Assembly (NCBI GenBank): GCA_037178625.1
Contig: CM074143.1
Coordinates: forward strand, 1,178,001 to 1,242,000
Origin: Skeletonema tropicum
Lineage: Eukaryota > Bacillariophyta > Thalassiosirophyceae > Thalassiosirales > Thalassiosiraceae
Length of the DNA: 64,000 nucleotides
Direction of reading: 5' to 3'
Part shown: piece after piece, positions 55,201 through 64,000 of the stretch
How positions within the stretch are numbered: position 1 is the stretch's first letter
Layout of the letters: each line of letters opens with the position of its first letter
Notes under the pieces: model-generated
Databases searched by the model: none
Told to the model about the DNA's origin: nothing
Seen by the model: the letters and a program-made list of their open reading frames with translations, nothing else
Program-made: the position numbers and the translations under genes

Positions 55201-56404
55201 TCCCTTCATTATCCTCATCAGCAACATTCGTATCAGCATCATTCATTCCTCCCTCCTCCTCCTCTTCCTCTCCCTTCTCCTCTTCAATAGGACGATGTTT
55301 CCAACACATTCCCTTCACATCCCAAGCTTCAACATCACCACAATCACAACATCCTCCTGGAGTTGTCCGATGAAAAAAGACCTCATGTCCCTCATGATCT
55401 GATTCACGAAAGCATGCTTCGCACAAAACACACGTGGCATCCGTCTGACATGTACGACAGTTCCAAGCAATATCACCACGACGGAATACATAGCCACAAC
55501 ATTCCCCAGTTGCATGGCCATGAGATGATTGTTTTGTATTGGCATTTAGATCATACCCCTGCTGCAATTGATGCAATGATTTCAACAGTGATGATAGGGA
55601 AGGAGGTCTGGCGTTCTCATCATCATCCATTTCATTGGGAGAAGAATCTTTGGGAAACTTTGACGGGGAATTCGATAGAGAATCTGACCTTGTACGTCCA
55701 GTATTAATCTTTTCTTGTGCCCATGCAGCGGAAATGGCATCTTCTAACAATTTGGATGCCTTGGGATCATGTGTCGGAATGTTCGATAGATGTTGGGTGT
55801 CGGATGGGACATCAAATTTAGTTTCTGGATCAGAAGAAGAATGGTCATTGTAACGCTTCTCATATCGTCCATCCATATATTCAAGAATCATCTGCTCGGC
55901 CCATTGAGCTGCAGAGGAAGGCGGGACAGATGTTAATGGATTCACGAAAGCCGAGTTGGCAAGATGAGAGAGGGAAGGGAGACGATGGCCCGGCGAAGAA
56001 GTGTTGTTGGATTCGGCAAATTTGAGTGAATACTTTCGCAGAGTCACATCTGCCTCTAGTGCCCTGCGGATGATGGCACCCTTGTTAATGAAAGTCCATT
56101 TATTTAAATGAGCCATTGTGCAGGAGCTGACACATTCCCCGCCAGCACCGACACCCATATTTTTATCATCTATTACCTTTGCATTGCTGTATTGAATTCC
56201 TCCGGGGACAAAGTTAACATTGGCAGGGAGGGGATATGTCCCACTCTTTGAGGTGATTTCCATGGTCGTTTGGGGCTTGGGAGATTTGGGCTCAGATTTT
56301 GAGCGGTTAGCAATTATGTTCGAATTTGTTGGAGCTATGCGTTCCGAAATGTTTCGATTATTGGCGTCGCTGTGACGCCCAACACCGCCGCCCGCGGCCG
56401 ACAT
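46221..56404 (-). CDS. UBR-type E3 ubiquitin ligase (N-recognin)
   Basis: Two exons, 56404-49652 and 49565-46221, are joined by an 86-bp intron (GTAAGCC...GATTCAG), in phase, giving 3,365 residues. ATG at 56404 (MSAAGGG). Domains: the UBR box (GECCGYVFRRGDIAWNC to GGCCDCGDVEAW, residues ~298-372), which binds basic N-terminal residues; a ClpS-like site for bulky residues (LLRLHNDDVHTFDEVIGAL, ~545-565); the conserved LLHALAVEPRSHSEAF helix; RING-H2 (LQCGHAAHLKCVQSH...CPLCKQL, ~2335-2390); and the UBR auto-inhibitory C-terminus. It marks proteins with destabilising N-termini for the proteasome. Acidic tracts lie near residue 2900. Confidence 0.93.
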
Positions 56405-57512
56405 TCTTTCTTCTTCTTGCACTTCAATTGCTTATGACTGTTATGAGAAGAAACCTACGCAGTTTCACCTTCAACTGGAGGCCTGTGCGTACAAGATATT
56501 ATGGTAAGTAGTTGCTCGCATGCACAACACTACTGTGCGTGCCTATGATTTTACCTATTTTTTGGTCAACGGCTCTCAGCTCTCAGATTTTGGTGACAAA
56601 GATGTGAGAGTGTTCGGTGTCACTAAAATGTTAGACTGTAAAATGGTACCGCATCCAATTGATATTTCATACATCCTGCCTTGCTATTGCCTTTTTTTAA
56701 AACGAACGCAGGCCTGAAAATCAGTACATACGATTCATGACAGTATGCCTGCTCTTTCGTTCCCTGCTACAATGCTTATGATAAACTACACTGAACCAGC
56801 TCGGCTGACCCGCTAGCCCAGGCACTTGAGGACAGGTTTACTTGCCAAAGACAAAGATAGATATTGATATTGATGAGAGAAAGTGGATGGGCTTAGTTGC
56901 CAAAGAAAAGAGAATATCTACTCAGCTTTCCACGCTTTGCGCTATTGTACGCTTGGCTTTGATGGAGAGACGGATGATTATTGGGCATGTGGGCATCCTG
57001 TATTGACCTATTGACTCGCCGTTATCATGTACAATCAAGTAGAGTATGTAGTCTACCTCTACCATATTCTTCATTATCATTACAAAATGAAAATGTGAGT
57101 ACCAAAGAGTTCGAGGACAAAGATAGATATTGATGAGAGAAAGGGATGGGCTTAGTCGCCAAAGAAAAGAGAATATCTACTCAGCTCTTTCCACCGCTTT
57201 GCGCTATATTGTACGCTTATTACACAACTCAGTATGCGCTCAGAGATAGTTGCAATAACCAATTCCCCTCTTGGTTGTAGCAAAATAATGTGCAGATTCA
57301 GACAAATCTAATTCCTCTCTACTGTCCACCTCACCTCCATACTTTTCGACTTGCAATTTCGATAGCAGCCGATCTATTTAAGGCATTGATTACTTGCAAC
57401 GACTAGAATGACTTCAATTCCACCAGCACAGTGCAATGATGAAGTACCTGGGTAAATGACCGCGAACAGTCTGTACCATTACGACATATTTTTATGAGTT
57501 GTTGGGTTGTTA
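56405..57512. other. Intergenic, with a direct repeat
   Basis: Upstream of the UBR gene. No gene is seen. It contains two ~97-bp direct repeats (next entry) and ends at the TA target of the second TIR element. Confidence 0.45.
56851..57212. repeat. Dispersed direct repeat pair (~97 bp)
   Basis: About 56855-56950 and 57117-57212 share GACAAAGATAGATATTGATG, then ATGGGCTTAGT and AAAGAGAATATCTACTCAGC, with small indels. Confidence 0.75.
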
Positions 57513-59031
57513 TAGCTGTCTTAAATCAACAAACCTATGAGGTAGATTTTTTTGTGTACGTAGGAATCGTCCAAGAAGCGGTACCAAAGTGGCGCCAACG
57601 ATCATCGAGCACATCGTCACCATGGGATTTCCGCCCGATTATCGTACTTTACTAGAGGCATGGTGTTATTATATAAAAGATATAATGCTCGGGGTATTAA
57701 TATGGATATATATGAATGTATGAAGTGACTTGTTATGTACCGATTTTTACATTTGATGTAAAATAAAAGCCAATCAGTGCACATGGATGTGTATCCTCAT
57801 CTCATCCGTGAGCAATGAACGATGGTGCTATAACAAATATTTCAGCACTATCGACACCAAACACTGTTAAAATAACGATTATACAGTTATGCTATGAATG
57901 TGTATATCTTTTTGTTGCATAATAATTATTTTTGATGCCCACAGATCCCTGTCATTCAACACAAACACTTGTGTTTGAACACCTATCTCCTACAAGAGAA
58001 TACACTTTGTGCATTACAACGATGTCAGCAGTGACCATATGCAGCTTTATCCGTCAACCATTACTTCATTGAAACCGGAGAATCATAACAAGTCACTGAC
58101 GATTCCACTCCGATCTATTCAGAGCAACGTAGCGCCATAACAACAGCCTTCTTCGGAGACAATATGTGCACTTATTCCACCCTAATTGAACTTCAAGTCA
58201 CACAACTATGACCCTGTCTCTTCACTCAAATGAAATAGTTGCTGTGCCGTTGTTGTCGGATGGTGAGGTTGGATTAAACAACGAAACCATTGCAGTTTGT
58301 TCGAGGAATGGCCATGTGTTGGGCTATGGTGATACCAAGGCTGAGTTCGCCGATGGTAGTGTAGTCAGTGAAATCGGATCTCCTTAACAGCTACACGGCA
58401 CAAAGCGATCCTTACATATTATTGAGAGCTCTCCTGTCGTGTTTAGTTGTCTCGTCATGATCAGAGGTCGGAATAGAGCAAAGAAATGGGTGACATTTGT
58501 GTGTAATCGATGATGTGATGTGCAGCAGCAACGTGGTGCCTGACGGAGTGCTATGGCCATGTGAAGTCACTAACAATGAATCACACCGACACTAGATGTC
58601 TATATGTATAAGCGGCGGCGAGGGTTGATGGAGAGAGGCCGATTGTACCATTCATATTGAGTGGAATTGGACGATGATGCTACGATGATGGTAATTTGCG
58701 CTGCTATAGCGGCATTTTGATTTGCGTCTCTGCTCTTTAATAACTAAGTTGGGTAGGCTCGGCTTTGGATTCCTTGTGTTCTAAGCTATTCATGGACTAC
58801 CATACCCAACCTACTGTGGATGTAATGGAAGAGGTGCGATTTTTTATGTTATGGCACTTTTATGGCGGAAATGGTGCCATGGCGTGGTGGATTGTCGCGG
58901 TGGTGGAACTTTTTGGTGGTGGCCAAAAACACATTTGGGGGCTCTTCTGACCTTCTCAAGTGCCGGATGGAGCTACATACTATTCCTACCTTGATAGGCC
59001 ACCCCGTAGGGTCCGTGATTTAAGACAGCTA
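57513..59031. mobile_element. Non-autonomous TIR element, copy 2 (TA target site)
   Basis: 1,519 bp, nearly identical along its length to 5077-6575 and in the same orientation. TAGCTGTCTTAAATCA is at the left and its complement at the right, with TA duplications at 57511-57512 and 59032-59033. The right subterminal TACGTAGGAAT block is altered here. Confidence 0.85.
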
Positions 59032-59033
59032 TA

Positions 59034-59554
59034 GGCTCAGAGGGTTAGGCTCAACCAAGGCTCAACGGAATCCTTTCGATCGAATGAAACGTGATAAAAA
59101 GTAAAATGACTCCAGATGTGACACAGGCATAAGAAGCAAGTACCTGGGCTTATCAAAATACCTGGGCACATTTAACAAGACAATTGGAGGGCGTATTTTG
59201 TAGCCCTACAATTAGCCCCTCAGAAGTATTTTGAGTATGAAGACGTCTTTAAATACCCAATATAACATCAAAGTAACCTAATCAGGGAACTTGTCAATGA
59301 TTGTTTTCATCTCTCGGGCATCCCCCCGACGACCTTCAAACGTGAATGAGAGGCTTATGACAGAAAGAAAACCACATTCATCATTCCGCACTATTCTGCA
59401 CCATGTTCATCGATTCTGATTGCCGGGCACAGTAATCAATAATGACTGACTTCACACATACTCCCAAGAATAGAGTAATCGGAACAAATCAACAGGAGAG
59501 ACAACCAACACCACTCGAAAGGTGAAGAGTATTCTAAGACCATCTCGCATTGCA
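59034..59554. other. Intergenic
   Basis: No gene, repeat or RNA recognised upstream of the MORN gene. Confidence 0.4.
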
Positions 59555-62500
59555 ATGGTCCCTGTTGTGAAGCCGGAACGAGTCACGCCGCCTCCATTTG
59601 CAAACAACTTCGTCGCTGCCAAACAAAATCAAACCAACCACAAACAAGTTGACGTAAAAGACGACGGGCCGCCACCGACCATCGACATATTTCGGAATCA
59701 TCTTTTGTCCGAGTTTATCATTAGTGACTCGTCTCGGCACTTCAGACGACGGTGACGACATGAACATCATGAACCGAACTCCTCGGATACAAAATTGTTG
59801 CGTTCCAAATCACATATTGGACGAAGACCGTCTCGATGACTCCTCTCAACAATCCAGAGAGGAGTGGGCAGCCAAGACACTCGGAAGCCGAAGCAAGATC
59901 CGTCGGTCATCGGATGACCACAAGAAAAATACGGGCAATCCGTTCGCCTCGCCGCCGCCAGCCTTTGCAACTTCATCTTTCCTTCGCAGTAGTACTCTTA
60001 CTGTTGATAGCGTGACTAGTGAAGCTAGTAGCAGTAGCCCTTCCAAAAGGATGACCCGGATATACGCTTTTAGGGACAAACAAGATCTGGAAATGGAGTC
60101 TATCCTCCAAACATTGGAAGATTTACAGCATAACTTTGTGGAAAATGATAATAGTGATGAAAGGAGTATATGCACTACAGCGTCGGAAGCAGCAAAGAAG
60201 GAATTTACAGTTCGACAGTTCCCCAACGGGGATTTGTTCTCGGGGAATGTTAATGTTGAGACTGGCTGAATTAATATATGGGCGTATGACCTATGCGTTG
60301 GATATGGAAGTGTACGAGGGACCATTTTACAAGGGGAAACGCCACGGAGAAGGAGCTGTTTGCATGAAGATGGATGCAGCTGCCAAGTTTCTTGGACGGT
60401 AAGTTTTTGAATCGGTGGATTGATGCTTGATTATTAGTCGTATTGTGGGCTCTTTCTCACTCAATCCTCTGCTCCTATATCTCCTTACAGATATCACGAA
60501 GGAGAAATGCACAGTGGGACCCTCATTGTTGCAAGGAATCAACCATCAGATTTTACATACACAGGGACGTTCTGTAACAATGACTTCCACGGAATTGGAT
60601 CAATTGTAACATCAAGTGGAACCATTTATCAGGGCCAATTTGAGCGTGGCCAATTCCATGGTTTGGGAAAATTAAGAACCATAGATGACGATGACGGGAA
60701 AAAGAGTGAAAGTGTTTATACTGGTGACTTTGTAGATGGGTAAGTAATTTCTATCATGAACGGTCATCACTACTTTGTTCTATCCTTTTGAAAGAGTGTC
60801 GTGTCTCTAATGGTCGCTGTGTTGTTATCTTACATTTATATGATATAGACTATTCCAAGGCAATGGTTCAATGACATATTCAGACGGCTCTACCTATGTT
60901 GGAATCTTGGCGAGAAGGGAAGAGGGTTGAAGGAATAGAAACCTTATCCAACGGAGATGTCTACGAAGGCAAATTTATCAACGACTGTCGTCAAGGAAAA
61001 GGGACTCTCAAGACGAGGGATGGCCTTGTGACCAAGCATGGCTTGTGGGATGGAGATGTTTTGAAGGAGGGAGGAGAGTTGAAGTATAACAGTTCGGTGA
61101 TGGTCACTGTATATATTGGGGATCATATTGATGAAAGACCTCATGGTGAGTCTTTTATTTCACTGACGAAGCTGTGTCCGCTAGAAATAACTTGTCACTG
61201 ACTTTCAACCATTGCTTCACAGGATTCGGCAAGATGGATTATGCCGACTTTGGATGTGGGGCTGTCACCTACACAGGAGAATTCATCAATGGCTTTCGTC
61301 ATGGAGAAGGCCGATGTTTCTTTCATAGTACTGGAGAGGAGTACGAAGGTGATTTTGTATGTGACGAGCCCGTCGAATTGAAGTCATTTCAACATAGCGG
61401 GCCACTTTCAGATAACGTAGTACAGCAACTTCTCGATCAAATAACCTACCCCTCAGAGGTGGATGCATCGGAGCGTAGTGAAATGAACTCTTCGCAAATC
61501 TCAATACTTTCCGGTGACACCGATGATTCGACGGCCACGTCAAGTCGTGACTAAACATAGCAGCCCAAAGAAACAGCGCCGCCCGAAGAATAGTAGACAT
61601 GATAGTCTGAATGAGTTGAAAATCTCCATTAAGTCGCTTTCGCTAGCTGAAATCGCTTCTGGTACTCCTAAGCTTTATCTTTACCAAAACGGCGACACCT
61701 TCAAAGGACGACTAGACGAAGACAAGAAGCGCCAAGGTCCAGGGGTTTACCGTCAGAGCAAAACAGGCTCTGTTTACGACGGCGACTGGAAAGATAATAT
61801 GAGGCACGGTGTCGGTGTGCTGACTTTCGCCTCAGGTCTCGAGTACAGTGGCGAATTCTTCAAGGATGCGATCCAAGGTCAAGGGACAATCACACTTATT
61901 GACTCGTCAGTGTATACAGGAAGCTTCTTCAATGGTTTATTTCACGGCAAAGGGACTTTAGAAGAGTCTGCAACTAAAAATGTTTATACTGGTGAATTCT
62001 CAAACGGGGTACGTGATGGGGAAGGTGAAGAAGGCTATTGCGATGGCACAAGGTACAAGGGAGAATACAGAAATGGCAAGAGACAAGGGTTTTGGCACTT
62101 TGTTTGATGCAGACGGTAATGCGCTGTATGAAGGCAATTGGTACGAAGATACATGGCATGGTAAAGGGACGCTGTTCCACCACAAACACACCGATTCATC
62201 GTGGGAGGGTAAATATGAAGGTGATTTCAAACAAGGTAAATTCTGCGGCAACGGTATTTACACCTACACTGACGAGACAATAATTGAAGGGCAATGGCTA
62301 GATGATATCCCCCGAGATGGAGACTGGACAATAAATTATCCTGACGGCTCTAAGTTCTACGGCTTTGCGACATTTAGGCACCCTGTAGATTCTTTACACG
62401 ATGATGTTTCTGGAGTATCAGAGTGTTCAAAGCAATCCACCAAGAAAAATAGTGAAGTTTTGAGGATACCACTTCCCCACGGCTTTGGCACTTTGACCTA

Positions 62501-62612
62501 CAAAAGTGGCCAAAGGCATGTTGGTTCATTTGTCTATGGCGATTTCGATGACAGTAATCGACGTTCTACAATTGGCGAATTCGATGACAGTAATCGCCGT
62601 TCTACAGTGTGA
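59555..62612 (+). CDS. MORN-repeat protein with several +1 frame breaks
   Basis: ATG 59555 (or 59759 if the first frame is not used). Introns are at 60399-60490, 60740-60848 and 61146-61222, all GT-AG and in phase. At least 12 MORN repeats (Y-x-G-x-F/W-x-x-G-x-x-x-G-x-G) are seen, such as YEGPFYKGKRHGEGAV, YTGEFINGFRHGEGRC and YEGNWYEDTWHGKGTL. MORN proteins bind membranes or act as scaffolds; kinase or PIP-kinase partners are not encoded here. The frame breaks at about 59747, 60262, 60905, 61545 and 62090. Each needs one base removed. Either the gene is decaying or the consensus has insertion errors. Confidence 0.75.
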
Positions 62613-62661
62613 TTTAACACTTCTTTTAATAGATAGCCACACATACTCTATATTCTACTCT

Positions 62662-64000
62662 CTAATCTAGCTGCCAACACTTCACCGTGTGATCAACACC
62701 ACCCGAAACCATTATAGGAAGAGTCGGATGCATAGACAACGAAGTCACAAAGTGTGGATGAGCATCCTCCATTGTTCTCATACATCGATTCGACTTGATA
62801 TCATAAACACGAATACTTCGGTCATCGCCGCAACTAATGATATGATTTCCGGAAGGGTGGACAAGCACTCCCCGAACCCAATTTTCGTGAGCGCGAAAGG
62901 TCATTAGACATGATCCTCCATTTGCAACAGTCCATAGACGAACGCTTCTGTCTCGTGAGCCACTGGCAAGATAATCCCAAGTTGAAGCAGATGACGATGA
63001 TGCCGATTTCGAGGGTGCAGATGAACCCTTTTGGGGTAACAACGACGAGCAAAGGAATGACAACGCCTCAACAACATGATCATGACCTCGAAGTTCACAA
63101 ACTTTTGTTCGCTTATCGTTTGCATCATAGACGTAAATTGTTCGATCATTTCCCGATGTTGCAACCAATGCCAAAGATGAAGACGAAGTTTGTTCTTCTG
63201 TTTCCTTCCCCTTGCTACTACCACCAACCAAACTCTTCGCCCCCCGAACTGCAATACAACGAACCCAATCCGAATGATCCGAAATGGTATGATCACAAAA
63301 TCCAGTCTCCAAATCCCAGAATTTCACTGTGGCATCTCGACTTGCCGTCACAATGAATTTTGACCCCGCATTCCGATGGCTCAATCCCCCCACTTCCTGC
63401 CACCTCATTAATATTGGTTTTTTGCTGCTTTTCCAAAAACAACGCCCCGATGGGAGGTGGGACAAACCGCACACACGAAATCGTGTGATCATGTCCCCTC
63501 AATGTCCTGACACAGGTAAACTCCTTCACATCCCATATTTTGATACTCAAATCAGTTGAAGATGATGCCAAGAATTTTCCCTGCCCTGGACTAAAGTCGA
63601 CACTGGTAACAACGTTGGTGTGTCCGCGTAAAGTACGGAGATATTCACCTGATTCATGATCCCACAATATAATTTTTCCATCTTCGGAAGCGGAGGCTGC
63701 CATTGTGTACACTGGGTGAAGCGTTACGGATGTAACAACTGCCGAGTGCGATTGAAGTGTGTGCGTGGCTGGTGGACGGGGGAGCATACGACGTTCCCTG
63801 CCCGGCATAATAGTATTATTTGTTGATCCGTCTTCAGCAGCACCGCCACCGGTTCGATGGGCATGCAATCTGGCATTTGTGGCAACTTGACGCTCCAATT
63901 CTAATACACGCCTTTGCAGTCTTGGAACTGCAGTCCATTTCTTTTCTAGAATTGGACCTCCTCCCCCGGTAGATCTGCGTGTCTTCTTCTTGTCGTCTCC
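62662..64000 (-). CDS. LIS1/PAFAH1B1-like WD40 protein (runs off the window; one frame break)
   Basis: The frame is open to the window edge; the 5' end lies beyond 64000. It begins within the coiled coil after LisH ([20 protein letters not shown], a LIS1 hallmark). Seven WD40 blades follow, ending with [19 protein letters not shown] and [21 protein letters not shown]1 regulates cytoplasmic dynein. The frame breaks at the G6 run (63386-63391 on the plus strand); one G fewer would restore SGGLSHRN. A low-complexity Ser insert sits in blade 5. It is convergent with the MORN gene, 49 bp apart. Confidence 0.88.

Noticed and set aside
60255..60275. Programmed +1 shift at GGC TGA in the MORN gene
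   Set aside because: Other breaks in the same gene are not at stop codons, so a shared recoding mechanism is not supported.
1..64000. CRISPR arrays, rRNA and tRNA genes
   Set aside because: No regularly spaced identical repeats, rRNA cores or cloverleaf genes were seen.

Overview
The window looks like nuclear DNA of a diatom, most likely a Thalassiosirales-like species. This is inferred from gene content: BspA-type leucine-rich repeat genes, a Cys-rich F-box-like protein, a DCC oxidoreductase with a targeting-like N-terminus, CoDi-like Copia elements, and short GT-AG introns of about 80-170 bp. I could not confirm the species. No tRNA, rRNA or CRISPR array was found.

Layout. 1-2.9 kb is mostly non-coding and holds local repeats and hairpins. 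2,970-4,846 is a coiled-coil/zinc-finger gene with one frame break. 5,077-6,575 is a TIR element with TA target duplications; a second copy lies at 57,513-59,031. 7,092-14,001 is a minus-strand host gene cut in two by a young Gypsy retrotransposon (7,537-13,454; identical-length 249-bp LTRs; TSD GGCAG).

14.0-41.3 kb is one very large Helitron-type element. Its minus strand encodes a multi-exon protein that fuses a Ulp1-like protease to a DUF6570-like region, an HUH Rep domain and a Pif1-like helicase. A second minus-strand gene encodes a 953-aa protein with an MBD-like domain. It is interrupted by a complete Copia element (24,949-33,792; 403-bp LTRs; TSD CGGCT). A divergent plus-strand gene encodes an unknown protein of about 1,143 aa, and a membrane-protein ORF lies at 39.2-40.4 kb. 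Eleven copies of a 33-bp imperfect palindrome (AAAATAAATTTGTC-N5-GACAAAATTATTTT) sit in introns or at the ends of this element on both strands. I found none outside it. Removing Copia leaves about 18.4 kb of Helitron.

41.4-64 kb is host DNA: an orphan first exon, an LRR gene, a DCC oxidoreductase and a Cys-rich F-box-like gene. Inverted repeat arms of about 130 bp bracket the LRR and DCC genes. Next come a 3,365-aa UBR-type N-recognin E3 ligase, a MORN-repeat gene and a LIS1 (PAFAH1B1-like) WD40 gene that runs off the window. The MORN and LIS1 genes carry single-base breaks that are all of +1 polarity.

Recoding-like junctions recur. Gypsy gag and pol are separated by one in-frame TGA. Copia gag and pol overlap at a canonical GGGTTTT -1 slippery heptamer. 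The Helitron cargo gene changes frame at an A7 run.
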